Source: Chitinophagaceae bacterium (lineage in GTDB: Bacteria; Bacteroidota; Bacteroidia; Chitinophagales; Chitinophagaceae). From it: a stretch of DNA of 64,000 nucleotides. The notes beneath the pieces are model-generated. The model was not told the DNA's origin. It saw only the letters and a program-made list of their open reading frames with translations, and ran no database searches. The stretch lies in contig JAFKGQ010000015.1 in the NCBI GenBank assembly GCA_017307755.1, positions 248,001 through 312,000 on the forward strand, written 5' to 3'. A program made the position numbers and the translations under genes. Shown here piece by piece: positions 19,331 to 27,932 of the stretch. Within the stretch, counting starts at the first letter, position 1; each line of letters starts with the position of its first letter.

Positions 19331-20332
19331 ATGTTGCAAAAACGGGCTCTTGTGTTGTCCCTTTTTTTTCTATTTATTTTTTATTTCCCTGTGTCTGCGC
19401 AACAGTCAAAAGACGATTCGCTCCGGCTGATGCGTGATCGGATGGCGCAGTGGGCGGCGCTCCGGTACCCCACGCAGAGGCTGGCCATCGTGGAGGTGGA
19501 ATCCGCGGGGAATGTGGATTATACTTCGAAATTGTATGGGAAAGATTTTTTAAAAGGCAGGATCCGGGGTAAAAGTGCGGTGAGAGCTGTGTTCAATGTC
19601 CCCGTGTATACATCCGGGACCCAGGAGCTATCGGTGCTTGGCGTCTACAATTCTCAGGAGATGGTCCTGAGGAATACGGTGAACCAGATATCTCAGCCAC
19701 GGGTCAATGACGGCACGTATACCTTACAGACACTCTCACCGGGTATCAATTATAAGAGGACGGATACGCTCTTTCATAAACCGGTGCTATGGGGCGGCAC
19801 GCTGATGACGCATTTTTCCCTGCAATCGTCTTATGTGCGGGCGACGGGTCTGATATATGGTGTGATCTCTTTGAAGACGACCCGGACGACCCGTATCTAC
19901 GCCGGTCTGGCGATATCCATCGACCCATCCAACATAATACCTGTGATACCGACCTTTTCGTACTGGCATAAATTCGGCGGTTCTCCCTGGGAGGTCAATA
20001 TCGACCTGCCCACCCGTGCATTACTGAGAAGACCAGTCTTTTCAAAAGGGCTTTTATCGCTCGGGACCGAGTTGATCCAACGTACGCTGATAAGGAAAAT
20101 AGATGAGTCTCCATTTCAGGGAGGAGTTGCATTCAGGGACCTTAGCCTGAGGAATGGGCTTACGCTGGAGTACCCTGTTCTCAGGAAGGTACTGATTGGG
20201 TGCAGCGCTGGTCTTCTTTATACACCGCAGTATAGGATACAGGACCCGGGTAAGCGTAACAGCGACTATATTGTCGGGGTCAAGCGGGATCCCGGCCCCT
20301 ATATGAACATAAGCATTTCCCTTCTTCGATGA
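19331..20332 (+). CDS. Putative outer-membrane beta-barrel protein
   Basis: 333 residues with a signal peptide ending at VSAQ (about residue 24). The body alternates polar and hydrophobic residues, has frequent aromatic strands and ends with NISISLLR, all consistent with a small outer-membrane barrel of the DUF6268-like or surface-antigen type. No enzymatic motif is seen. It lies 86 bases downstream of the LytTR regulator and may be transcribed from its own promoter. The function is unknown. Confidence 0.65.
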   Translation: MLQKRALVLSLFFLFIFYFPVSAQQSKDDSLRLMRDRMAQWAALRYPTQRLAIVEVESAGNVDYTSKLYGKDFLKGRIRGKSAVRAVFNVPVYTSGTQELSVLGVYNSQEMVLRNTVNQISQPRVNDGTYTLQTLSPGINYKRTDTLFHKPVLWGGTLMTHFSLQSSYVRATGLIYGVISLKTTRTTRIYAGLAISIDPSNIIPVIPTFSYWHKFGGSPWEVNIDLPTRALLRRPVFSKGLLSLGTELIQRTLIRKIDESPFQGGVAFRDLSLRNGLTLEYPVLRKVLIGCSAGLLYTPQYRIQDPGKRNSDYIVGVKRDPGPYMNISISLLR

Positions 20333-20359
20333 TCCAAAAAATCCAGTCAAAGCATCAAT

Positions 20360-20584
20360 ATGAAAATTGTACAGATATTCAAGACAGACGTGCGGGACCG
20401 GCTCGTGGCCAGGCATATTGTTCTTTTCTTACAGCAAACCTATACCCATTGCAGGATCAATTTCGATTTGGATGATTGCGACAGGATCCTGCGGGTAGAA
20501 AGCCAACAGGGAAAGATCGAAGAAACCGAGATCCAGCTGCTGATAGCTAAGTACGGGCATTATTGCGAGCCCCTGCAGGACTAA
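20360..20584 (+). CDS. Small conserved protein with a ferredoxin-like HMA-type look
   Basis: 74 residues. The pattern KIVQIFKTDV...INFDLDDCDRILRVES...LLIAKYGHYCEPL has the beta-alpha-beta order of small HMA-like proteins that are common in Bacteroidota, but it lacks the CxxC metal motif. It is therefore a conserved protein of unknown function. It starts 27 bases after the barrel gene, and its stop overlaps by 4 bases the stop of the convergent transporter gene. Confidence 0.7.
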   Translation: MKIVQIFKTDVRDRLVARHIVLFLQQTYTHCRINFDLDDCDRILRVESQQGKIEETEIQLLIAKYGHYCEPLQD

Positions 20585-21951
20585 AGATCGGGCACCGGCA
20601 GGAACCTGCCGTCGAATAATATATAGGCCCAGAGAAGCGTCCAGAGAATATTGAATACCTGGGCCCCAATGAAGGCCAGTGCAGGGCGGCCGCCATTTAG
20701 CTTTACCAGGTCTGTAAAGCGGGCTTCCAGTCCGATGGATACGAATGCCAGGGAGAACCAGACAGTGCGCAGCGCATTCAGGATGCCGCCCACTTGTTTG
20801 GTTGTCGTTGTGGGAATAAAGAAAGAGAAGAGGATCGATACGGCAATAAAGCCCAGGACGAATTTTGGGAATCGCTCCCAGATGACCCTGGCATTGGGCC
20901 GTTCGTCTTCGGAGGTGGCAGTTGCGTCACCTGTTTTTGCGGACTTCTTTTTAAAAGCCCACCAGATAGCCAGCATCAGCGCTGCCACACCGATGAGCAC
21001 ATTCTGAGAGAATTTTACGATGACACCCGCCTTCAGCGCGGCCGGGCCTACCAGTTGCGCGGCAGCCGTCACTGATGCTGTCGTATCCAGTGTCCCTCCC
21101 AGCCAGGCGCCGCCTACGATCTCGGGAATATGCAATACCCGGATGATCCAGGGTTGTAAGACCAGCATGGGTAGGGCGACTATCAGCACCAGCGTAGTGA
21201 CATAGGACAACTTTTGTTTGTCGCCTTTGATAGCTCCGCTGGCGGCAATGGCAGCTGATACGCCGCAGATGGACACGGCTGAGGCTAATATCACACCGAA
21301 CTCATCATCGACTTTTAGTTTACGTGCTATCCAGAGCGCGGCGAACCAGACCACGCTAACGACGATCACTGCCTGGAGTATGCCGGGCAGCCCGGCTTTG
21401 ATAATATCAGTGAACAGGACGCTGGAACCCAGTATCACCAGCCCTGTTTTTATATAGAATTCGGAGCGGGCAGCTTCGCGTAACCACTCGGGTAAGACCG
21501 TGAGGTTGCCGAGCAGCAGGCCAATGATCAATCCGAATATTACGTATTCCAGCCCAATATAGCTGATAGTGCTATTTCCGGCAATAATAAGGGAGAGGAT
21601 ACCGAGGATGTAGATGACGATAAACCCCGAGATAAAGCGGCGGGGGGCGCCGCCCAGGAAAAATACGGCGGCGAGGGCCAGCAGAAAGAATATTACGCCG
21701 ATAAGGGCCAGCAGGAGGATATTGGCGGGCGAAAGTACTTTTGCGAAAAGGTCCTTTGCGGTAGCCCACTGATAGACGGGGGCCTGGAATTTTAACCCCG
21801 GGTTAAGACCGGCGATCAGTAAGATCGCCAGGATGATGGCTCCTCCGATGATAAAGGCGACCCAATCTTCACTGAGCAAGGATTTGAATGTAATGCCCCC
21901 TGCGGTCTTTGGAGGAAGGGGGGCTGTAGTTGTTTCGGTGGGTTGAGCCAT
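20581..21951 (-). CDS. YeiH/UPF0324-family membrane protein, putative sulfate exporter
   Basis: 456 residues, strongly hydrophobic with about 11-12 membrane helices. The core from about residue 140 onward (YVIFGLIIGLLLGNL, TGLVILGSSVLF, CGVSAAIAASGAIKGD, GAWLGGTLDTTASV, FVSIGLEARF) is the Cons_hypoth698 family, usually about 340 residues. Here about 100 extra N-terminal residues add two to three helices. YeiH-type proteins are annotated as sulfate exporters, though direct evidence is thin. A strong palindrome lies upstream, between this gene and the divergent protease gene. Confidence 0.85.
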   Translation of the reverse strand: MAQPTETTTAPLPPKTAGGITFKSLLSEDWVAFIIGGAIILAILLIAGLNPGLKFQAPVYQWATAKDLFAKVLSPANILLLALIGVIFFLLALAAVFFLGGAPRRFISGFIVIYILGILSLIIAGNSTISYIGLEYVIFGLIIGLLLGNLTVLPEWLREAARSEFYIKTGLVILGSSVLFTDIIKAGLPGILQAVIVVSVVWFAALWIARKLKVDDEFGVILASAVSICGVSAAIAASGAIKGDKQKLSYVTTLVLIVALPMLVLQPWIIRVLHIPEIVGGAWLGGTLDTTASVTAAAQLVGPAALKAGVIVKFSQNVLIGVAALMLAIWWAFKKKSAKTGDATATSEDERPNARVIWERFPKFVLGFIAVSILFSFFIPTTTTKQVGGILNALRTVWFSLAFVSIGLEARFTDLVKLNGGRPALAFIGAQVFNILWTLLWAYILFDGRFLPVPDL

Positions 21952-21996
21952 AACGGGTGATTGTTTTTAATAATCTGTAAAAATAAGTAAAAATAT

Positions 21997-22019
21997 TAGT
22001 CTATAAAATATATAGACTA
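21997..22019. promoter_or_regulatory. 23-bp palindromic operator candidate
   Basis: Perfect 9-base arms (TAGTCTATA at 21997-22005, TATAGACTA at 22011-22019) surround a 5-base AT spacer. The palindrome is in the 124-base gap between the divergent YeiH-like and sedolisin genes, 46 bases from one start and 57 from the other. The symmetry, size and AT-rich centre fit the binding site of a dimeric regulator (Rrf2- or Crp/Fnr-like sizes are possible). The regulator is not in this window. Confidence 0.55.
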
Positions 22020-22075
22020 TAAAATCGTAAATTGAGAGTCCTCCCTGACCGTCTCACCTTTTTAAATCTTTTTAT

Positions 22076-23704
22076 ATGAGTAAACTATCTCATGTGGTGC
22101 TGCCAGGCAGCGCCCGTCAGGTACGGCCGGGCGCAAAGGTGTTAGGCGCGGCCGGCGCTGATGAATGGATCGAAATTACATTAAAATTACGACGTAAGCA
22201 GTCTTTACCTGAGCCATCGGTCCTTCCGGGGAGGGTTCTCACCCGTGCGGAACTGGAGGCGAATTATGGGGCTTCCGCCGCAGACGTGGAAAAAGTCAGG
22301 ACGGTCCTCACGGGTCTTGGGCTTACTATCCTGAGTGAAGACCCCGGCAGCAGCAGCATGACGGCGGGCGGGCCCGCGGACATTGTGGAAGAGGTATTTG
22401 ATATCAAGTTATTGCACTATGCGCATGATGGCGAGAATTATCGCGGCCGCCGCGGCAATCTGCATGTTCCTTCGGAGCTGGAGGGTATTATCGTAGGTGT
22501 TTTTGGGTTGGATACCCGTCGGATGGTAAAACGCCGGCCACACAGGAAAAGGCCCCGGTCACTGGAGCTGGCGCGAAGGAGAGCTGCTGCGCGCAGCTGG
22601 TTTTTTCCGGCAGAGCTGGCGACGATCTATCATTTTCCGGATGGCGATGGCAGCGGACAGACGGTGGGGTTATTGGAATTTGGAGGCGGCTATTTCGAGG
22701 ACGACCTCACCACTTTTTGTCAAAACGCCAATATACCGGAGATACCTGTTGTCAGGACTGTCAGTGTCAACAATACACCCACTGATCAACGGGATGGGGC
22801 GGAGGGAGAGGTCATGTTGGATGTGGAGGTGGTGGGTGGGGCTTGTCCCGCGGCTACGATAGTCGTCTATTTTTCCACTTTTGATGAGAATGGGTGGATC
22901 AGCGCCCTTGACACCGCGGTACATGATCAGGATAATCCTTTGTCGGTGCTTTCTATCAGCTGGGGTTATGCCGAGGATGCGCAAGGCGCCTGGTCGGAAG
23001 GAGCCATTGATGCTATCAATGATACATTAAAGGCGGCGGCCTTACTAGGTGTCACCGTATGTGTGGCGGCGGGAGATGACGGCTCGGATGATCAGGTAGG
23101 GGATGGTCATGCGCATGTGGATTTCCCTTCTTCCAGTCCTTATGTATTGGCTGTGGGTGGTACTGCGCTTCGCAAAAGCGGGACCGGGCAAGTGGACGAG
23201 GTAGCATGGAAGGATGGGGATGGTCTGCGGCAGGACAATGGCGGCAGCACGGGTGGAGGTGTGAGCGTCCATTTTCCCAGACCTGACTGGCAAACGGTGA
23301 CGGTCCCTTCGGTGAATCCCGGCGCCATCGACGGACGGGTGGTGCCTGATGTGGCGGCGGATGCCAGCGCCAATACGGGCTATTGGACAGTGGTGGATGG
23401 TCAGGGTGGGGCCAGCGGGGGGACGAGCGCCGCCGCTCCTTTATGGGCATCCCTTATTGCAAGGATCAATGAGAGTCTGGGCAATGGCAAGCAGGCGGGT
23501 TATCTGACGCCTTTGCTTTACCAGGCTGGTGCGGATGGAACGATATTGGGGCAGTCCTGTTGCAGGGATATCACCGAGGGGGATAATATTACGGCTTCTG
23601 TCGGTGGATATGCCGCGGGAGCGGGGTATGATGCGGTGACGGGCTGGGGGGTGCCTGATGGGCAGAAGTTGCTGGAGGCTTTGCAGGGGGTGCTGAATAA
23701 GTAG
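22076..23704 (+). CDS. Sedolisin (S53-family) serine-carboxyl protease with pro-domain
   Basis: 542 residues. An N-terminal prokumamolisin-type pro-domain (about 25-150) is followed by an Arg-rich linker (about 148-174) likely to be the self-processing site, then the catalytic domain. The S53 catalytic set is present: E245 and D249 (GEVMLD), oxyanion Asp334 (AAGDDG), and Ser451 (GGTSAAAP). The C-terminal calcium site appears to use D498 and the GYDAVTGWG segment. Sedolisins act at acidic pH and are usually secreted, yet no signal peptide is visible here. Kumamolisin-type enzymes also lack an obvious one. Confidence 0.9.
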   Translation: MSKLSHVVLPGSARQVRPGAKVLGAAGADEWIEITLKLRRKQSLPEPSVLPGRVLTRAELEANYGASAADVEKVRTVLTGLGLTILSEDPGSSSMTAGGPADIVEEVFDIKLLHYAHDGENYRGRRGNLHVPSELEGIIVGVFGLDTRRMVKRRPHRKRPRSLELARRRAAARSWFFPAELATIYHFPDGDGSGQTVGLLEFGGGYFEDDLTTFCQNANIPEIPVVRTVSVNNTPTDQRDGAEGEVMLDVEVVGGACPAATIVVYFSTFDENGWISALDTAVHDQDNPLSVLSISWGYAEDAQGAWSEGAIDAINDTLKAAALLGVTVCVAAGDDGSDDQVGDGHAHVDFPSSSPYVLAVGGTALRKSGTGQVDEVAWKDGDGLRQDNGGSTGGGVSVHFPRPDWQTVTVPSVNPGAIDGRVVPDVAADASANTGYWTVVDGQGGASGGTSAAAPLWASLIARINESLGNGKQAGYLTPLLYQAGADGTILGQSCCRDITEGDNITASVGGYAAGAGYDAVTGWGVPDGQKLLEALQGVLNK

Positions 23705-23736
23705 CGGCGCGGGGAGTGGTGGATGATGGTTTGCCA

Positions 23737-24057
23737 TTAGAACAGCCTGATCATCTGCTGCGTCTTTATCTCGTTGTCCGCCTCTTGCAGCATGTCGTGC
23801 AGAAGCTGTAACTCCCTTTCGCTGAGAAAGCTATGTATATTGCTGCAGGGAGTAGGGAGCACCACACATCTGACATTGGGATTGTGCATGGGTACATGAT
23901 CTTCTTTTCTCTGCGCCACCATTTTTACAAGCACTTCATAATCTGTGGGACTCAGCGTTAGCATCGTGGTCCCAAAGGACACCTGAAAATGGTTGCAATG
24001 TTCGCAACTTACAACATAGCCGTGTTCGTCAAAATACCAGGTTTTGAAATGGCACAT
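23737..24057 (-). CDS. Small DUF6686-like protein with CxxC
   Basis: 106 residues from ATG 24057. The frame is open further upstream, but that part overlaps the start of the divergent receptor gene and does not look like protein. C2, H3, then CEHC (C18 and C21) and H23 could form a metal site; the FG...L.LSPTDYEVL middle is the pattern I recall for DUF6686. It starts 165 bases from the divergent hmuR-like receptor. A link to iron or heme is suggested only by position. Confidence 0.65.
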   Translation of the reverse strand: MCHFKTWYFDEHGYVVSCEHCNHFQVSFGTTMLTLSPTDYEVLVKMVAQRKEDHVPMHNPNVRCVVLPTPCSNIHSFLSERELQLLHDMLQEADNEIKTQQMIRLF

Positions 24058-24222
24058 GGATAAAAAGATTTTTACAAATATTGGAATACCCCGCTGTGAA
24101 CGTTTACGCGATCGGTAAAATGAAGTTGCGCAAAAAGGAAAGCGAACACTTTTCCCAATGTCGAAACCTCTTATTCCGGAAGATGTAAAAGGACGGGAAA
24201 GAGGTCGTGTAAGTTTGCGCTC

Positions 24223-26331
24223 ATGAGAAAGACCGTCCTGTTCGCGATCCTTTATTGTACCATGCATACATTGTATGCACAAAAGGATAGCGCGGCCCCG
24301 GTGAGATCGTTGGAACAGGTGGTTGTGACGGCATCCAGGACAGCCAGGGTGCAGGATAGCCTGCCCGTGCCTGTTACTGTTATTACTCAAAAGGATATTC
24401 AACGGTTGGGTTCGCGCAGACTGATAGATGTGTTGCGTGAACAGACGGGTTTGAATTTTGTCATGGACGAGCATGGCAGCGGCTTGCAGATGCAAGGGCT
24501 TGACCCGGACTATACCCTGGTACTGATAGATGGAGAGCCGCTGATCGGCAGGCTTACGGGTAAGCTGGACCTCTCCCGGGTAACCGTAGGGAATATACAA
24601 AGGATCGAAATTGTCAAAGGCGCCTCATCCTCTTTATATGGCAGTGAGGCATTGGCCGGGGTGGTCAATATCATTACGGCAGGGGCGGGTACAACGACGG
24701 ATGCGAGTTTGTCGGTGAGAGGCGGGTCGAACGGGATTGCCGACGTAACAGCTCTGGGTAATTATGCTTTTTCCGGGCACACGAGCGGCTTGCAATTAAT
24801 GACCAATTATTACAGGACGGATGGATACTCTACCACCCTGCCTCCTTTTTATAGTTATTCGTTACAGGGGAAATTCCGCAGCCAGTTGAGTGCAAGATCT
24901 TCCCTGCTTTTGTCCGGACGCTGGACCTATCGTTATCAGCATACTGAATATAATTTTAGCGGCAACAACCCTCAAAATGATGCAACGGCCGAAAATGATG
25001 CGGGGGCTGCCGCCACATGGCGATATGTCTTTTCTTCCCGGTGGAAAAGCCGGCTGGAATACTATTTCAGCAGGTATAGCACGGATGAGAAGCTCACCCA
25101 GCTGAATACGGGGAAAGAGAGCGACACCAGCTTTTTTCGTCAGCATCTTCACCGGCTGGAATGGCAACACGATTATCGGGTTAACCAGCAGTCGATGTTG
25201 ACCGACGGGATCGGCGGCAACCTCGAAACCGTGACAGCTACCCGTTATCCCGGTGAACAAACCATGCGGAGCGCCTACCTGTACACTCAATATCAATATG
25301 ATCCCGGCACGCGCTGGAATATCATCGGAGGGCTGCGGGGTGACATGCATAGTGTCTATGGCTCCGTGCTAAGCCCCAAGCTGGCCATTCAATATCATCT
25401 GAGTAAAAAAATATCGTTCAAAGCTTCGCTGGGGAGAGGGTTCAAAGCCCCTGATTTCCGGCAGCTATATCTCACTTTTACCAATCCTCTCGTGGGGTAT
25501 ACCGTGCTGGGAACGGAAGAGCTAAAGAAAGGCGCGCTGCAGCGGATGCAGGAAGCGGGCCAGATCACTACCATTTATCCGGCGGCTTACCATGCGGCCG
25601 CTGATTTAAAGGCAGAGCGTTCCTGGAGCTATAATGCCGGGGTGTTATACAAACCCGCAGGGGCTGTACGCATCGAGTTGAACGTTTTTTACAACCACGT
25701 GAGCAACCTGATACAGTCCTTGCCTGTGGCCGCCAAGGCCAACGGATGGTTCGTCTATTCCTATATCAATGTATCCAGGGTTTATACCAAGGGTATAGAA
25801 GCGACGGCACAGGTGAAAATATGCCGGGGGCTTGAATTACAGACAGGCTATCAGCTGCTGTATGCGAAAGATAAGGATATCATCGATTCTATTAAGGCAG
25901 GGGTAGGCAATTATGCTACGCTCACCGATCCCAGTGGTGTTAGACACCGGGCTACTCCTGCCGACTATTTTGGGCTGCAGCAACGCAGCCGTCATCAACT
26001 GAATACAAAACTTTTTTATACCCTTCCCTGGTGGGGGCTGTCAGCCGGAGCGAGGGCCAACTATCTCAGCAAGGCCGGTTTTGCCGACCAGAACGGTAAT
26101 GGCTATATAGATCGATATGATCAGTTTGTGCCGGCATATTGTCTTCTGGCATTTAGTCTTGAAAAATCCTTTAACAATCCTCGTCTGTCCCTTCAGCTGT
26201 CGGTGGAAAACGCCACTAACTATAAGAATGCGCTGGTAGCGGGGCAGCCGGGGCGTCAGTTGTTTGCCGGATTACGCTGGAACTGGAATGTTATGAAATC
26301 AAACAATCAATCACCCATAAATGAACAATAG
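24223..26331 (+). CDS. hmuR: TonB-dependent heme receptor, HmuR-like
   Basis: 702 residues. A signal peptide ends at LYAQ (about residue 20); the TonB box/plug region (LEQVVVTASRTARVQDS) comes next, and a 22-strand barrel ends in the aromatic strand FAGLRWNWNV. GRGFKAPDFRQLYL matches the FRAP-type box, and NPLVGYTVLG occupies the position of the NPDL box of heme receptors. The receptor should bring heme into the periplasm. It is followed, with overlap, by HmuY, HmuT, HmuU, HmuV and HmuS homologues, which together support heme rather than cobalamin as cargo. Confidence 0.87.
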   Translation: MRKTVLFAILYCTMHTLYAQKDSAAPVRSLEQVVVTASRTARVQDSLPVPVTVITQKDIQRLGSRRLIDVLREQTGLNFVMDEHGSGLQMQGLDPDYTLVLIDGEPLIGRLTGKLDLSRVTVGNIQRIEIVKGASSSLYGSEALAGVVNIITAGAGTTTDASLSVRGGSNGIADVTALGNYAFSGHTSGLQLMTNYYRTDGYSTTLPPFYSYSLQGKFRSQLSARSSLLLSGRWTYRYQHTEYNFSGNNPQNDATAENDAGAAATWRYVFSSRWKSRLEYYFSRYSTDEKLTQLNTGKESDTSFFRQHLHRLEWQHDYRVNQQSMLTDGIGGNLETVTATRYPGEQTMRSAYLYTQYQYDPGTRWNIIGGLRGDMHSVYGSVLSPKLAIQYHLSKKISFKASLGRGFKAPDFRQLYLTFTNPLVGYTVLGTEELKKGALQRMQEAGQITTIYPAAYHAAADLKAERSWSYNAGVLYKPAGAVRIELNVFYNHVSNLIQSLPVAAKANGWFVYSYINVSRVYTKGIEATAQVKICRGLELQTGYQLLYAKDKDIIDSIKAGVGNYATLTDPSGVRHRATPADYFGLQQRSRHQLNTKLFYTLPWWGLSAGARANYLSKAGFADQNGNGYIDRYDQFVPAYCLLAFSLEKSFNNPRLSLQLSVENATNYKNALVAGQPGRQLFAGLRWNWNVMKSNNQSPINEQ

Positions 26332-27019
26332 CATGCAACGTAGAAAGATCGCAGGAATCATCGGTTTATTTATTGTCCTTTTTTTTGGAGCGTCCTGTAA
26401 AAAGGATAGCAAGGCCGACCCCTCTGTCAGGACCCGATTGTCCACGTATGTAGAGAAGGATGGAAAGAACATCGTCTATGTGACAGACCTGCCCGGAGAT
26501 ATCGCAGCTTCACCCGGCGCTCCTGCAAAGACGGTGTATTTCAGTTTTACATCCAACAATACGGTTGATTCTTCCCAGAAGAAAAGCGCCAGCTGGGACG
26601 TATCTTTTGGGAATATTTACAATTCATATGTGACCATCAACAACGGCGCCAATCCTATGAGCCCTGGTTATGGCGGCAGCACGCAAGGCGCCCTGTACAT
26701 CGTGAACCAGCCTTTTGACAGCGTAAAGACTGTGCCTGCCGGCACGGAGGTGAATGTGAACGGATCGGCCGGTATGGATGGATATCCTTCCGCCAGCTGG
26801 CCAGGCTGGTATCAATATAATTCCACTACGCACCTGTTGACCCCGATACAGGCCAGGACGCTGGTGATCAAAATGGCCAATGGGAAATATGCAAAGCTGC
26901 AGATGATCAGTCTGTACAAAGGTAATCCCGTCAATCCTACTTTGTCGACTCCTGTGCCGTATATCACTTTTAAGTATTGGGTGCAGCAGGATGGAAGCAC
27001 GAACCTGCAGATACCTTAA
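26321..27019 (+). CDS. hmuY: HmuY-family heme-binding lipoprotein
   Basis: 232 residues. A lipobox (GASCKK) anchors it to the outer membrane. The SWDVSFGNIYNSYVTINNG strand and LVIKMANGKYAKLQMISLY segment are typical of HmuY, a hemophore that takes heme from host or environmental proteins and passes it to HmuR. The ATG overlaps the receptor stop by 11 bases; a second ATG four codons in is also possible. HmuY is best known from Porphyromonas. Confidence 0.85.
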   Translation: MNNSMQRRKIAGIIGLFIVLFFGASCKKDSKADPSVRTRLSTYVEKDGKNIVYVTDLPGDIAASPGAPAKTVYFSFTSNNTVDSSQKKSASWDVSFGNIYNSYVTINNGANPMSPGYGGSTQGALYIVNQPFDSVKTVPAGTEVNVNGSAGMDGYPSASWPGWYQYNSTTHLLTPIQARTLVIKMANGKYAKLQMISLYKGNPVNPTLSTPVPYITFKYWVQQDGSTNLQIP

Positions 27020-27107
27020 GATATTGGAAATTACAATCGGCTGAAGTTATGGTTTCAGCGACCCGGTCCTGTTTCTACGGGGCTGGCCTTTTTTAAAATT
27101 AATACGT

Positions 27108-27929
27108 ATGAAAAAAAGCATATTGGTACCATTTATAGCGTTGATGACGGGGGTGTCAGGAACAGCCCAGCAACGCATCGTATCGTTGAACGGTAATGTC
27201 AGTGAAATGCTTTGCGCTTTGGGACTGGAGCAGCAGATAGCCGGGGTGGATATCACCAGCACTTATCCAACATCGTTACAGAAAAAGCCGAAGGTCGGTC
27301 ACAACCGGAACATCTCGGCAGAGGGAGTGCTATCCCTGCAGCCTACGCTTGTCCTGGGAGTAGACAATCAATTGAACCCCGCGCTTGTCGAGCAGTTGCA
27401 GGCGGTGAAGGTGACGACCCGGATCTTTAAGCAGGATCTCAGCGTACAGGGTATCCGTAACTTACTGGATGAAGTAGCCGGCGCTACGGGTACCAGCGCC
27501 AAGGCAACCGCTGTCCGGCAGCAATTCGATAAGGAGATGGCAGCGATCAAAACACAACGACTGGATAAAAAAGTGTTGTTTATTTATGCAAGAGGGGCCG
27601 GCACGATGATGGTGAGTGGCACAGGAACCTCGGTAGACAAGGTACTTCAACTCGCGGGAGTCCAAAATGCGGTGACAGGCTTTGTGGATTTCCGGCCGCT
27701 GACCGCCGAATCACTGGCATCCGCCAATCCTGATATCATTCTTTTATTTGACAGCGGGCTAAAAAGTCTTGGGGGCATCGATGGTTTGCTACAAGTGCCC
27801 GGGGTTGCACAGACGGCAGCGGGCAAGAATAAAAAGGTCATTGTCATGGATGGGGAGTTGTTGAGTGGTTTTGGGCTCCGGCTGCCGCAGGCGATAAGGG
27901 AATTACAGGAAAAGATCCATCAATTATAA
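27108..27929 (+). CDS. hmuT: Periplasmic heme-binding protein of an ABC importer, HmuT-like
   Basis: 273 residues with a signal peptide (about 1-21) and no lipobox. RIVSLNGNVSEMLCALGLEQQIAGVD and the paired alpha/beta lobes joined by a long helix are class III solute-binding protein features of the HmuT/BtuF type. It should deliver heme to the HmuU permease, whose TTG start is only 3 bases after this stop. An 88-base gap to hmuY could hold an internal promoter or processing site. Confidence 0.87.
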   Translation: MKKSILVPFIALMTGVSGTAQQRIVSLNGNVSEMLCALGLEQQIAGVDITSTYPTSLQKKPKVGHNRNISAEGVLSLQPTLVLGVDNQLNPALVEQLQAVKVTTRIFKQDLSVQGIRNLLDEVAGATGTSAKATAVRQQFDKEMAAIKTQRLDKKVLFIYARGAGTMMVSGTGTSVDKVLQLAGVQNAVTGFVDFRPLTAESLASANPDIILLFDSGLKSLGGIDGLLQVPGVAQTAAGKNKKVIVMDGELLSGFGLRLPQAIRELQEKIHQL

Positions 27930-27932
27930 GTA

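Noticed and set aside
24210..24217. TAAGTTTG resembling the Bacteroidota -7 promoter box upstream of hmuR
   Set aside because: No matching -33 TTTG at the right distance, and it would place the transcript start at the ATG itself.
24058..24600. Long upstream extension of the small CxxC protein on the minus strand
   Set aside because: It overlaps the start and plug region of the heme receptor gene antisense and does not look like protein; ATG 24057 is used.
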